DNA of 51,189 nt from Acidimicrobiia bacterium (GTDB lineage: Bacteria > Acidobacteriota > Terriglobia > Bryobacterales > Bryobacteraceae). Numbering within the stretch: position 1 is the stretch's first letter; each line of letters begins with the position of its first letter. The notes below the pieces were generated by a model, which was given only the letters and a program-made list of their open reading frames with translations, did not search any database and was not told the DNA's origin. A program made the translations under genes and the position numbers. Below, piece by piece: positions 6,533 through 15,355 of the stretch. Location: assembly GCA_016871315.1 (NCBI GenBank), contig VFZE01000043.1, forward strand, positions 1-51,189. Direction: 5' to 3'.

Positions 6533-7624
6533 ATGAGCAACAAACTATCCCGCCGCGCCGCGATTCAAACTGCCGGCGCCGCCGCCTTGCTCCCTGCATC
6601 GCTGGCGCAAGGGCAATCCCCCAACTGGCCGCCGCCGGAAGGCGCGCACACACCGCGCATCTGCCTCGGCGCCTCTCCAAATCTCGACGAGAAAGGCATG
6701 CGCCACCTCAAGCAGGTCGGCGTCGACTACGTCCTCATGGGCGGCCCCCCCGTCTCTTGGACCGAAGCTTCGCTGCGCGAGCGCATGGACCGCTTCAAGG
6801 CCGGCGGCATCACCATCATCAACATGATGATCTCCGGCTTCAACGACGTCATCTGGGGCCGCCCCGGCGCCGACGCCCAAACCGAAAACGTCATCCAGTC
6901 CATCCGGGCCGCAGGAAAAGCCGGGCTCCCCGTCATCGAGTACAACTTCTACGCCAACCGCCTCATGGAAGGTTACAAGGAGGAAACCGGGCGCGGGGGC
7001 GCTGGCTACACAGCCTACGACTACGAACTCTCCAAGAACCTTCCGCCGCGCGAAGGAGTCGGCACGCACACTCGGAAAGAGCAACTGGAACGCGCCCGCC
7101 GTTTCCTGAAAGCCGTCGTTCCGGAAGCCGAAAAGGCCAACGTGCGTCTCGCGCTGCATCCCAACGACCCGCCCGTCCCCATCAGCCGCGGCTCCGAACA
7201 GCTCATGGCCACCTTCGCGCACTGGAAGGAATACCTCGACCTCTATAAGAGCCCCTACAACGGCATGACCTTCGACTGCGGTGTCACGCGCGAGCTCGGC
7301 GAAGATCCCGTCAAGGTCTGCCGTTATCTTGGCGAGCGCGACGTGATCAACCACGTCCACTACCGCAACGTCGTCGTCCGCAAGCCCTACGTCGACTACA
7401 CCGAAGTCTTCCTCGACACCGGCTACGTCAACATGTTCGCCGTCATGAAGGAACTGGTCCGCCAGAAGTACCCGCGCGGCCTCTACCCCGAACATCCGCG
7501 CGCCCTCGACGTCGACCGGGAACGCGGCATCCGCAGCCAGTACCCCGGCGGCGGCGCCCTTGTCGGCGAAGTTTACAACGTCGCCTACGCCAAGGCCATG
7601 CTCCAGGCCGCGCTCTCCAGCTAG
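6533..7624 (+). CDS. Exported mannonate dehydratase-like TIM-barrel protein
   Basis: The sequence after residue ~38 follows the UxuA/mannonate dehydratase family: a divalent-metal TIM barrel dehydrating D-mannonate to 2-keto-3-deoxygluconate. It has ARRFLKAVVPEAEKANVRLALHPNDPP, MTFDCGVTRELGEDP, HVHYRNVVV and a C-terminal YPEHPRALDVDRE. The metal-binding His, Cys and Asp residues of the family are plausibly those in LALHPND, FDCG, HVHYRN and PEHP. The N-terminus (LSRRAAIQTAGAAALLP) looks like a Tat signal, which classical cytoplasmic UxuA lacks. The length (363 aa) suits the family. A KDPG aldolase gene lies elsewhere in the window (46629). True substrate uncertain. Confidence 0.75.
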   Translation: MSNKLSRRAAIQTAGAAALLPASLAQGQSPNWPPPEGAHTPRICLGASPNLDEKGMRHLKQVGVDYVLMGGPPVSWTEASLRERMDRFKAGGITIINMMISGFNDVIWGRPGADAQTENVIQSIRAAGKAGLPVIEYNFYANRLMEGYKEETGRGGAGYTAYDYELSKNLPPREGVGTHTRKEQLERARRFLKAVVPEAEKANVRLALHPNDPPVPISRGSEQLMATFAHWKEYLDLYKSPYNGMTFDCGVTRELGEDPVKVCRYLGERDVINHVHYRNVVVRKPYVDYTEVFLDTGYVNMFAVMKELVRQKYPRGLYPEHPRALDVDRERGIRSQYPGGGALVGEVYNVAYAKAMLQAALSS

Positions 7625-7644
7625 TGATACAATGCCATTCCAAT

Positions 7645-8271
7645 ATGAAAACCACCATCCTCCTTCTGCTCACCGGCCTCTCCCTTCTTGCCCAAGATGC
7701 AAGTAGGATGACCTTCTTTATCACCAGCGCCGGCTCGGGCGACGGCGCCAATCTCGGCGGACTCGCCGGAGCCGATGCACACTGCCAAAGACTCGCCGCC
7801 GCCGCCGGAGCAGGCAGCAAGACCTGGCGCGCCTACCTCAGCGCCTCCGCGGCCGACGGCAAGCCCGCCGTTAACGCGCGCGACCGCATCGGCAAAGGCC
7901 CCTGGTTCAACGCCAAGGGCGAGCAAGTCGCTGCCAACGTCGACGATCTGCACTCCGACAGCAACAAGCTCGGCAAGCAGACCTCGCTCACCGAAAAAGG
8001 AGCCGTCGTCAACGGCCGCGGCGACACCCCCAACCAGCACGACATCCTGACCGGCTCCAAAGCCGATGGCACCGCCTTCCCCGATGGCCACACCTGCAAC
8101 AACTGGACTTCCAACGGGGAAGGCAGCGCCGAAGTCGGCCACCACGACCGTCAGGGCGGCGGCCCCGCGCCCACTTCCTGGAATTCCTCCCATCCATCCC
8201 GCGGCTGCAGCCAGCCCAATTTGGTGGCCACCGGTGGCAACGGCTACTTCTATTGCTTCGCCACGAACTAG
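7645..8271 (+). CDS. Exported lectin-like protein
   Basis: A short signal peptide (KTTILLLLTGLSLLAQ) precedes a ~190-aa extracellular domain of the bacterial C-type-lectin-like type. Visible features are GANLGGLAGADAHCQRLAAAAG near the N-terminus, KTWRAYLSAS, the CNNWTSNGEGSAEVGHHD block, and a terminal region with paired Cys and aromatics (RGCSQPNLVATGGNGYFYCFA). Its Cys residues could form disulfides. It probably binds carbohydrate or polymer outside the cell. ATG 7645 is chosen because it begins the hydrophobic core directly; GTG 7624 would put seven polar residues before it. Its end overlaps the likely GTG start of the next gene by 38 bp. Confidence 0.65.
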   Translation: MKTTILLLLTGLSLLAQDASRMTFFITSAGSGDGANLGGLAGADAHCQRLAAAAGAGSKTWRAYLSASAADGKPAVNARDRIGKGPWFNAKGEQVAANVDDLHSDSNKLGKQTSLTEKGAVVNGRGDTPNQHDILTGSKADGTAFPDGHTCNNWTSNGEGSAEVGHHDRQGGGPAPTSWNSSHPSRGCSQPNLVATGGNGYFYCFATN

Positions 8272-9001
8272 CGGCGCAGCCACCCTGCTGCTGCTCGCTG
8301 CCGCAGCATACGCCCAGCCCACGCTCAATATCAAAGAAGGCGGGCTGACCTATCGCTCCCACTGCGCACCCTGTCATGGTCTGGAAGGCGCCGGCGGCCG
8401 CGGACCCGCACTCAACACCGGCCGCTTCCACCACGCCACTACCGACGAAGAGCTGCTTCGCGTAATCTCCAATGGCATCCCCGGCACCGAAATGCCCGGG
8501 CAGTTCTATGAAGAGGACAAGCTCCGCCACGTTGTCGCCTATCTGCGATCCCTCTCCAGTCACACGCCACCCAAAGGCGACCCCGCCCGCGGCAAAGCTC
8601 TTTACGCGAAACTCGCCTGCTCGCAGTGCCACCGCATAGCCGGCCAGGGCGGACGTCTCGGCCCCGACCTCACAGAGATTGGCCGCAGCCGCGCCCCGGC
8701 TCACCTCCGGGCCGCCATCACCGACCCTGACGCCGACGTCCGCCAGCGTTACTGGACCGTTCGCTTTAACGACGCGCAAGGCCGCCAGCATGAAGGCCTC
8801 CTCATGAACGAAGACACCTACTCCGTCCAGTTCATGGACATCACCGAGCGCCTCCACTCCGTCTCCAAGTCCGGCCTATCCAACTACCGCGTCGAAAAAG
8901 TCTCGAAGATGCCCTCCTACAAAAGCCAGCTCAGCCCGGCCGAACTCGACGACCTCGTCGCTTACCTGGCCTCGCTGCGCCCCCAAGGAGACGCCCGATG
9001 A
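8234..9001 (+). CDS. Dihaem c-type cytochrome, partner of PQQ dehydrogenase
   Basis: Two CxxCH haem sites are seen, CAPCH and CSQCH, each in a cytochrome c domain with a distal Met-type segment (GTEMPGQFY in the first). A GPDLTEIGR motif follows the second site. A signal peptide (GAATLLLLAAAAYAQ) implies a periplasmic location. No ATG fits; GTG 8234, inside the end of the preceding gene, gives a well-formed leader. The gene overlaps the PQQ dehydrogenase by 4 bases (8998-9001), so it is presumably the electron acceptor for that enzyme. The last ~100 residues resemble the haem-binding tail domain of Planctomycete/Acidobacterial cytochromes. Confidence 0.8.
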   Translation: MATATSIASPRTSGAATLLLLAAAAYAQPTLNIKEGGLTYRSHCAPCHGLEGAGGRGPALNTGRFHHATTDEELLRVISNGIPGTEMPGQFYEEDKLRHVVAYLRSLSSHTPPKGDPARGKALYAKLACSQCHRIAGQGGRLGPDLTEIGRSRAPAHLRAAITDPDADVRQRYWTVRFNDAQGRQHEGLLMNEDTYSVQFMDITERLHSVSKSGLSNYRVEKVSKMPSYKSQLSPAELDDLVAYLASLRPQGDAR

Positions 9002-10578
9002 AACTCGCCCTACCGCTCCTCGCCGCCACGCTTCTCCCCGCCCAGGTCACCTATGAGCGGCTCCTCAACGCGCAGAAAGAGCCCGGCAACTGGATCACCT
9101 ATTCGGGCGCCTACAACGGCTGGCGCTACAGCGGGCTCGATCAGATTAACCGCTCCAACGCCGCCCGCATGGAGCTGAAGTGGGTGTACCAGATGCCGAC
9201 CACGCACATGGTGGAAACCTCGCCCATCGTCGCCGACGGCGTCATGTACTTCACCGAGCCGCCCTCGAACGTCGTCGCCGTCGACGCCGCCACCGGCCGC
9301 CAGTTCTGGCGCTACCGCCGCAAGACCCCCGACAAGGTCAACGTCTGCTGCGGACAGGTCAACCGCGGAGTCGCCGTTCTCGGCGACCGCGTCTTCGTCG
9401 GCACCGTCGACTCCTTCCTCGTCGCCCTCGACGCCCGCACCGGTGACGTCCTCTGGGAAACCGAAGTCGCCAACTACCGCCACGGCTACGCCGTCACCGT
9501 CGCCCCTCTAATCGTCAAGGACATGGTGATCGTCGGCATCGCCGGCGGCGAATACGGCATCCGCGGCTTCCTCGACGCTTACGACGCCGCAACGGGTAAA
9601 CTCCGCTGGCGCTTCAATACCATCCCCGGCCCCGGCGAGCCCGGCAACGATACCTGGGCCGGCGACTCCTGGAAAACCGGCGGCGGCTCCACCTGGGTCA
9701 CCGGCTCCTTCGACCCCGCCCAGAACCTCATCATCTGGGGCGTCGGCAACCCGGCCCCCGACTGGAACGGCGATGTCCGCCTCGGCGACAACCTGTACAC
9801 GGACTCCGCCATCGCCCTCGACGCCGACACCGGCAAACTGAAATGGCATTTCCAGTTCGTCCCCCACGACGTGCACGACTGGGACGCCGTGCAAGTCCCC
9901 GTACTCGTCGACGCGAACTGGCGCGGTAAACCCCGCAAGCTTGTCTACTGGGCCCACCGCAACGCTTTCTATTACGTCCTCGACCGCGAAACCGGCGAGT
10001 TCCTCCACGGCAAGCCCTTCGCCACGCAGACCTGGGCCAAGGGCCTCGACGACAAGGGCCGCCCCGTCCGGTTACCCAACATCGACCCATCACCCGAAGG
10101 GACTTACATCTGGCCCGGCGTCCAGGGCGCAACCAACTGGTACTCGCCCAGCTACAATCCTCTCACCGGCCACTTTTACCTCTCCGTCTGGGAAAACCGC
10201 AGCGTCTATTACAAAGGCGAGCAGAAATACTCGCCCGGCAACCGCTACATCGCCAGTGTCCCCCTGATCGATCTCCCCGACGAGCCCGGCCACGGCGCCA
10301 TCCGCGCGCTCCATCCCCAAACCGGCGACAAGATCTGGGAATACAAGCTCCACACCAAACCCTGGGCCGGCGTCCTCTCTACCGCTGGACGAATCGTCTT
10401 CGGCGGTAGCGATGAAGGCCACTTCTTCGCCCTCGACGCCGAAACCGGCCGCGAACTCTGGCGCCAGAACTGCGGCGGCATTATCCGCGCCAATCCCGTC
10501 ACCTACATGAGCGGGGGCAAACAAGTCGTCGCCATCGCTGCCGGCAGCGCCATCTTCACTTTCGAACTTGGCAACTGA
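8998..10578 (+). CDS. PQQ-dependent alcohol dehydrogenase (methanol/ethanol family)
   Basis: An eight-bladed quinoprotein with a signal peptide (residues 1-16). Visible features are the vicinal disulfide Cys117-Cys118, tryptophan-docking repeats such as DAATGRQFW, the GGEYGIRG stretch with the metal-ligand Glu185, GNPAPDWNGD with Asn251, and the catalytic Asp in HDVHDWD (Asp294). A second Asp at +2 (Asp296) matches the extra carboxylate seen in lanthanide-dependent members (XoxF/PedH type) and not the Ca-type. The protein oxidises a primary alcohol in the periplasm and passes electrons to cytochrome c; the overlapping upstream dihaem cytochrome is the obvious partner. It lacks a fused cytochrome domain. 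The length (526 aa) is slightly short. Confidence 0.85.
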   Translation: MKLALPLLAATLLPAQVTYERLLNAQKEPGNWITYSGAYNGWRYSGLDQINRSNAARMELKWVYQMPTTHMVETSPIVADGVMYFTEPPSNVVAVDAATGRQFWRYRRKTPDKVNVCCGQVNRGVAVLGDRVFVGTVDSFLVALDARTGDVLWETEVANYRHGYAVTVAPLIVKDMVIVGIAGGEYGIRGFLDAYDAATGKLRWRFNTIPGPGEPGNDTWAGDSWKTGGGSTWVTGSFDPAQNLIIWGVGNPAPDWNGDVRLGDNLYTDSAIALDADTGKLKWHFQFVPHDVHDWDAVQVPVLVDANWRGKPRKLVYWAHRNAFYYVLDRETGEFLHGKPFATQTWAKGLDDKGRPVRLPNIDPSPEGTYIWPGVQGATNWYSPSYNPLTGHFYLSVWENRSVYYKGEQKYSPGNRYIASVPLIDLPDEPGHGAIRALHPQTGDKIWEYKLHTKPWAGVLSTAGRIVFGGSDEGHFFALDAETGRELWRQNCGGIIRANPVTYMSGGKQVVAIAAGSAIFTFELGN

Positions 10579-10653
10579 CCCACGCGGCCGCGGTTTCTCA
10601 TCAGCGCTCCACTGCTGGAGGAGACTAAAACTGGTAGACTGAAGGTCCGATCT

Positions 10654-10824
10654 ATGGCTATCAGTAAGGATCTGCTCGAGATTCTGGTTTGCCCGATTTG
10701 CAAGACGCCGGTGGAGTTAATGCAGGACGAGAACGGGCTGCGGTGCCCGGCATGCCGGCTGGTCTATCCGATTCGCGACGACATTCCGGTGATGCTCGTC
10801 GATGAAGCGCGCAAGGAGGGCTGA
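10654..10824 (+). CDS. Trm112-like zinc-ribbon protein
   Basis: A 56-aa protein with two CxxC knuckles (CPICK, CPACR) and the family ending [13 protein letters not shown], typical of the YcaR/Trm112 family. In bacteria these are small metal-binding proteins; in eukaryotes and archaea, relatives activate methyltransferases. It heads the housekeeping cluster and lies 20 bp from the next gene. Strand skew changes from C-rich to G-rich in the 75 bp before it. Confidence 0.85.
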   Translation: MAISKDLLEILVCPICKTPVELMQDENGLRCPACRLVYPIRDDIPVMLVDEARKEG

Positions 10825-10844
10825 GGAACCGGCCGCGCCAATCC

Positions 10845-11741
10845 ATGAACAAGGCATTGGACCAGCTGCGGCCAGGGGCGCGGTTTCTGATTTTGCGGTT
10901 GCGGTCGCTAGGGGACTGCGTGCTGACGACACCGGCGATTGAGCTGTTGCATGATCACCGGCCGGAGCTGCGCATCGGCGTGGCGGTGGAGGAACGGTTC
11001 GCGGGAGTTTTTGCGGGGAATCCGCGCATCGCGGAGGTGATGGCTCCGGCTTCGAAGAACGTCGCGAGGTTTGGGGCCGATCTGTGCCTGAACCTGCACG
11101 GGGGGACGCGGAGCATGGCGCTAACGGCGATGTCGCGGGCGCGTCTGCGTGCGGGGTTCGGGCACCACAGCGGGGCGTGGCTGTACAACCTAAGGATTCC
11201 GCGGGCGCAAGAGATTCTCGGGGTGGAGAGGAAGGTACACACAGCGGAGCACCTGGCGTCGGCGATGTTCTGGCTGGGGGTTCCCCAGCGAGAGATTCCG
11301 CGGGCGAGCCTGTATGCGGATGCGGCGGAAGCAGGAAAGCCGTACGGGGTGATTCATGCGATGGCAGCTGCGCCGGAGAAGACGTGGCCGGCGGAGCGGT
11401 TTGTCGCGGTTGCGCGTCATCTTGTGGAGACCGGGCTGGAGCCGGTATTCATAGGAGCGGCGGGAGAGGACATGTCGGCGTTCGCGTCGTACCGGCGCAT
11501 GGGCGGGGCGCCGCTGGAAGAGGTAACGAGGCTTCTTTCCGGCGCGTCGCTGTTTGTGGGCAATGACAGCGGACCGGCGCACATGGCGGCGGCGCTCGGG
11601 GTGCCGGTGGTGGTGCTGTACATGGCGAGCGATCCGGTGATCTGGGCTCCGTGGAAAACGGCGGGCGAGGCGCTGGTGGGAAACCGGATCGGGGTGGACG
11701 AGGTGATCGGGGCGCTGGAGCGGCTAAGGGTGAAGACGTGA
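10845..11741 (+). CDS. Glycosyltransferase family 9 (heptosyltransferase-like)
   Basis: GT9 fold: an N-terminal Rossmann start FLILRLRSLGDCVLTTPAIELL; a mid region with KTWPAERFVAVARHL; and the diagnostic nucleotide-sugar site LFVGNDSGPAHMAAALGVPVVVLY. Such enzymes add ADP-heptose or a related sugar to lipid A-core on the inner face of the cytoplasmic membrane. The length (298 aa) is a little short for WaaC/WaaF, so the exact acceptor cannot be given. It is translationally coupled to MsbA (GTGA overlap), which fits lipopolysaccharide core building followed by export. Confidence 0.85.
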   Translation: MNKALDQLRPGARFLILRLRSLGDCVLTTPAIELLHDHRPELRIGVAVEERFAGVFAGNPRIAEVMAPASKNVARFGADLCLNLHGGTRSMALTAMSRARLRAGFGHHSGAWLYNLRIPRAQEILGVERKVHTAEHLASAMFWLGVPQREIPRASLYADAAEAGKPYGVIHAMAAAPEKTWPAERFVAVARHLVETGLEPVFIGAAGEDMSAFASYRRMGGAPLEEVTRLLSGASLFVGNDSGPAHMAAALGVPVVVLYMASDPVIWAPWKTAGEALVGNRIGVDEVIGALERLRVKT

Positions 11742-13564
11742 ACGGGCCGCTGGTTCGACTGCTGGGCTACACGCGGCCGTACACGCCGGCCTTGAGCTTG
11801 TCGGTGGTGCTCATGGCACTGGCAGGGGCCGCGCACGCGATGATCGCGGTGCTGATCCGTCCGGTGTTTGACCGCGTGCTGGACCCGTCGACGGCGGAGC
11901 AGCCGGTACTGCTGATCACGATATTGAAGCGGGATATTTACCTGCACCACCTGGTTCCCTCCGGCATACACAACGTGTGGACAATGGTGGCGTTCGGCAT
12001 CCTGGTGGTGTTCCTGACCAAGGGGGTGGCCGAGTATGCGGGCAATTACCTGGTGAACTACGTGGGCTTTTCCGCGATCACCGATCTGCGGCAGCGGATC
12101 TTCCAGCGGCTGCTGCACATGGATACGGAGTTCTACGAGATGCATTCCACGGGCCGTCTGATGTCGTCGATCATGAGCGACATCGAACGGATCCAGGTGG
12201 CGGTGTCGCACATGCTGGCCGACTGGCTTCGGCAGAGTTTTGCGGCGTTGGGGCTGCTGTACGTGGTGCTGCAAACCGATTGGAAACTTGCGGTGGCGAG
12301 TTTGACGTTGCTGCCGTTTGTGCTGATCCCGACGGCGCGGATCGGGCGGAAGATCCGGCGGGCGACGCGGCACGCGCAGGACGACGCGGCGGAGCTGAAC
12401 CAGATTCTGCAGGAGACGCTGAGCGGGCACCTGGTGGTGAAGTCGTTCAACGCGGAGAGGCACGAGGCGAGGCGGTTTCACCATGCGAGCCTGCGGCTGA
12501 AAAAGAGCAGCCTACGTTATGTGGCGCAGCAGGCGCTGGCTTCGCCGATGATCGAGTTTTTCGGGGCGCTGACGATTGTGGCGTTACTGACCTATGCACG
12601 CAACCAGATCAAGCTGGGGGCGATGACGACGGGTGAGTTTACGAGTTTCCTTGTGGCGCTGCTGATGCTCTACGAGCCGGTGAAGCGGCTGACGGGAATC
12701 TACAACATTTTCCAGCAGGCAATCGGGGCGTCGCAGAAAGTGTTCGAGTACCTGGACCGTGAAGAGAAGATCGTGGAGCCCGCCGGGGCGGTGGAGCTGG
12801 AACGATTCGAGAAAGGGGTGGTGTTTGAGGGCGTGGGCTTCCACTACCCGGCGGCGCCGGAAGGGTTCCGGCTGCACGACATCACGATCCGGATGAATAC
12901 CGGGGAGTTGGTGGCGCTGGTTGGGCCGAGCGGTGCGGGGAAGTCGACGCTGGCGGGGCTGTTGCTGCGGCTTTACGACGTCAGGGAAGGGCGGATCCTG
13001 ATCGACGGACGCGACATCCGGGAGCTAAAGCTGGCGAGCCTTCGGTCGCTGATCAGCGTGGTGGCGCAGGATACGTTTCTGTTTAATGAAACGGTGGCGA
13101 GCAACATACGGTATGGGAGGAGGAACGCTACGGACCAGGAAGTGCGGGAGGCGGCGCGGAACGCGATGGCGGAGGAGTTCATCGACAATCTGCCGCAGGG
13201 GTTCGATACGGTGATCGGGGAGCGGGGAGCGAAGCTGAGCGGAGGGCAGCGGCAGCGGATCGCCATTGCGCGGGCGCTTTTGAAGAATTCGCCGATTTTG
13301 GTTTTGGATGAGGCTACGTCGCACCTGGATACGGAGTCCGAGCGGCTGGTGCAGCGCGCGCTGGGGAACCTGATGAAGGGGCGAACAGTGTTTGTGATCG
13401 CGCACCGGCTGTCGACCATCCGGCGAGCGGATCAGATTATCGTGGTCGAAGGAGGGCGCATCCGGGAAACGGGGACACACGAGGATCTGCTGCGGGAGGG
13501 TGGGCTGTATCAGCGCCTGCACGAGATGCAGTTTGTGGAAACGGACCGGCTGGCAAATCCATGA
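11738..13564 (+). CDS. msbA: Lipid A export ABC transporter MsbA
   Basis: A half-transporter of 608 aa: six transmembrane helices in residues ~15-310, then an ATPase domain. Walker A is GPSGAGKST, the signature is LSGGQRQRIAIARALL, Walker B is ILVLDEATS, and the switch His is in VIAHRLSTI. This layout is that of MsbA, which flips lipid A-core across the inner membrane. The start GTG 11738 overlaps the GT9 stop (GTGA). The GT9-MsbA pairing supports the LPS role; a general lipid or drug exporter is the alternative. The coding strand is G-rich like all of this block. Confidence 0.85.
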   Translation: MNGPLVRLLGYTRPYTPALSLSVVLMALAGAAHAMIAVLIRPVFDRVLDPSTAEQPVLLITILKRDIYLHHLVPSGIHNVWTMVAFGILVVFLTKGVAEYAGNYLVNYVGFSAITDLRQRIFQRLLHMDTEFYEMHSTGRLMSSIMSDIERIQVAVSHMLADWLRQSFAALGLLYVVLQTDWKLAVASLTLLPFVLIPTARIGRKIRRATRHAQDDAAELNQILQETLSGHLVVKSFNAERHEARRFHHASLRLKKSSLRYVAQQALASPMIEFFGALTIVALLTYARNQIKLGAMTTGEFTSFLVALLMLYEPVKRLTGIYNIFQQAIGASQKVFEYLDREEKIVEPAGAVELERFEKGVVFEGVGFHYPAAPEGFRLHDITIRMNTGELVALVGPSGAGKSTLAGLLLRLYDVREGRILIDGRDIRELKLASLRSLISVVAQDTFLFNETVASNIRYGRRNATDQEVREAARNAMAEEFIDNLPQGFDTVIGERGAKLSGGQRQRIAIARALLKNSPILVLDEATSHLDTESERLVQRALGNLMKGRTVFVIAHRLSTIRRADQIIVVEGGRIRETGTHEDLLREGGLYQRLHEMQFVETDRLANP

Positions 13565-14466
13565 GCGGGCAAGCGCCAATTCGAAGCATGACGGGCTTTG
13601 CCCGTGTGAGGCGGATGACGCCGCAAGGAGAGATTGTGCTGAGCCTGCGCGGGGTGAACCATCGCGGGTTGGATCCGCACTTTCACATGGCGTCGGATTT
13701 CGATCCGCTGGAGCAGGGGATGCGGAAGGCGATAACGGCACAGGTGATCCGCGGGCATCTGGACGTCCGGCTGCAATGGGTGCGTGCGCGAGGAGCGGGG
13801 AAACTCGCGGTGAACCAGGAGATGCTGAAGGCGTACGTGGAGGCATACCGCGCGGCGGCGAAGCAGTATAGTTTGCTGGCGCAGGTGGATCTGAACGCGG
13901 CGTTTCAGACGCCGGGGGTGATTGCCGACGGGGGCAGCCAGGAGCCGGGGCCGGAGGTGGAAACGGCTGTGGAAGAGGCGATGGCGGAGGCGCTCAACAT
14001 CTACAACGCGCACCGGGAGGCGGAAGGCGCCGATACCGCGGCGGTGATGCGGAAGCATTTGGAAAAGATTGAAGCCGCGGCGGGGAAGATCGAGGCGGCG
14101 CGCGAGGGGATCGTGCCGGCGCTGCGCGCACGCCTGGAGGCCAAGATGCAGGAGATGCTGGGGGCGGCAGGGGCGGATCCCAACCGGCTGGCGCAGGAGG
14201 CGGCTCTGCTTGCCGACCGCAGCGACATCGGCGAGGAGGTGGCGCGGCTGAAGATGCACGCGGCACGGTTGCGGGAGATGCTGGAGAAGGGAGGCGAAAT
14301 GGGCAAGAAGCTGGATTTTTTGTTACAGGAGATGAACCGCGAGGTGAGCACGATGCTCGCCAAGTCCGGTGCGGCGGCCGAGGCGGGGCGTGCGATTGTG
14401 GAACTGGCGCTGGGGGTAAAATCGGAAGTCGAGAAGATTCGAGAGCAGTCGCTGAACCTGGAATGA
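13561..14466 (+). CDS. yicC: YicC-family endoribonuclease
   Basis: Full-length YicC family protein (301 aa), starting with the diagnostic IRSMTGFARV and a LRGVNHRGLDPHF motif, and ending with KLDFLLQEMNREVSTM and the terminal helical VELALGVKSEVEKIREQ. YicC proteins are stress-related RNases reported to act on small RNAs. It starts within the msbA stop (ATGA) and ends in the same way against gmk, an arrangement that is widely conserved (yicC-gmk-rpoZ-dfp). The presence of an Hfq homologue later in the cluster makes RNA control a plausible shared theme, though that is inference. Confidence 0.9.
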   Translation: MSGQAPIRSMTGFARVRRMTPQGEIVLSLRGVNHRGLDPHFHMASDFDPLEQGMRKAITAQVIRGHLDVRLQWVRARGAGKLAVNQEMLKAYVEAYRAAAKQYSLLAQVDLNAAFQTPGVIADGGSQEPGPEVETAVEEAMAEALNIYNAHREAEGADTAAVMRKHLEKIEAAAGKIEAAREGIVPALRARLEAKMQEMLGAAGADPNRLAQEAALLADRSDIGEEVARLKMHAARLREMLEKGGEMGKKLDFLLQEMNREVSTMLAKSGAAAEAGRAIVELALGVKSEVEKIREQSLNLE

Positions 14467-15080
14467 CCACCGTATTGATCATTTCCGCGCCGTCGGGCTC
14501 TGGCAAATCGACCCTGGTAAACCGGCTGATGCGGAGCGATCCGCAGCTGGATTTTTCGATATCCTACACGACGCGCGAGCCTCGGGGAGCGGAGGTGAAC
14601 GGGCAGCAGTACCATTACATCGCGCGGGAGGAGTTTGAGGCGCGGATCGCCAAGGATGAGTTTCTGGAATGGGCCCAGGTGTTTGGGAACTATTATGGGA
14701 CGCACCGCAGCTACCTGGACCGGGCGCGGGCGCTGGGGCGGGACCTGGTGCTCGACATCGACGTGCAAGGTGCGAGACAATTAAAAGAGCGAATTCCGGA
14801 CGCAGTATCCATCTTCATTTTGGCCCCATCGCGGGAGATCTTGGAGCGGCGTTTGCGCGCACGCAGCGAGGATCGCGACGAAGTGATCCAGCGGCGGCTT
14901 ACGGAAGCGGCGCAGGAGATCCGGAATTTTGATTTGTACGACTACGTGCTGGTCAACCAGGACGTGGAAGAATCCGTGATGCGGCTGAAATCGATTGTGG
15001 AAGCCGAGCGGATCCGCCGGGAAAGAGTCCGGGAGCAGATCCGGCCGATCCTGGCCAGTTTCGGGATGGAGCAGGAATAA
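14463..15080 (+). CDS. gmk: Guanylate kinase
   Basis: GMP + ATP to GDP + ADP. The P-loop is SAPSGSGKSTL at residues 8-18; GMP-binding elements are SYTTREPR and a YHYI segment with EFLEWAQVFGNYYGT; the Asp motif is LVLDIDVQGA. Length 205 aa, as expected. It is coupled to yicC by ATGA overlap and followed 4 bp later by rpoZ, the standard order in many bacteria. Confidence 0.95.
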   Translation: MTTVLIISAPSGSGKSTLVNRLMRSDPQLDFSISYTTREPRGAEVNGQQYHYIAREEFEARIAKDEFLEWAQVFGNYYGTHRSYLDRARALGRDLVLDIDVQGARQLKERIPDAVSIFILAPSREILERRLRARSEDRDEVIQRRLTEAAQEIRNFDLYDYVLVNQDVEESVMRLKSIVEAERIRRERVREQIRPILASFGMEQE

Positions 15081-15084
15081 ACCA

Positions 15085-15324
15085 ATGAGCGAATCGATTG
15101 TTAGAAATATGCAGCACGCGATTCCGGACGATCCGGAGTTGAGCACTTACCGCTACATCATCGTGGCGGCGAAGCGGGCGCGGCAATTGCAGGCCGGCGC
15201 ACGGTCGTTTCTGCCGACGACGTCGAAGAAGCCGACGGTGACGTCGATGGAGGAAGTGCGGCGCGGGCTGATCAAGTACACGGACCCCTCGCAGGAGCAG
15301 CCGGAAGAGCAGGCCGGCGAATAA
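15085..15324 (+). CDS. rpoZ: RNA polymerase omega subunit
   Basis: A 79-aa protein with the omega core: YRYIIVAAKRARQLQAGA, then KKPTVTSMEEVRRGLIKY. Omega helps assemble the beta-prime subunit and carries part of the ppGpp site. The start ATG 15085 lies 4 bases after the gmk stop; a longer in-frame reading would run into gmk and lacks family similarity. The C-terminal tail is acidic (SQEQPEEQAGE). Confidence 0.9.
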   Translation: MSESIVRNMQHAIPDDPELSTYRYIIVAAKRARQLQAGARSFLPTTSKKPTVTSMEEVRRGLIKYTDPSQEQPEEQAGE

Positions 15325-15355
15325 GAGCCTGGGGCCGGGAGAGCGAGAGAAGCCG

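Noticed and set aside
10579-10653. Skew switch from C-rich to G-rich as a replication origin
   Set aside because: No DnaA-box cluster, dnaA, dnaN or AT-rich unwinding region is visible, and an opposite switch follows only 36 kb away. Inversion explains both.
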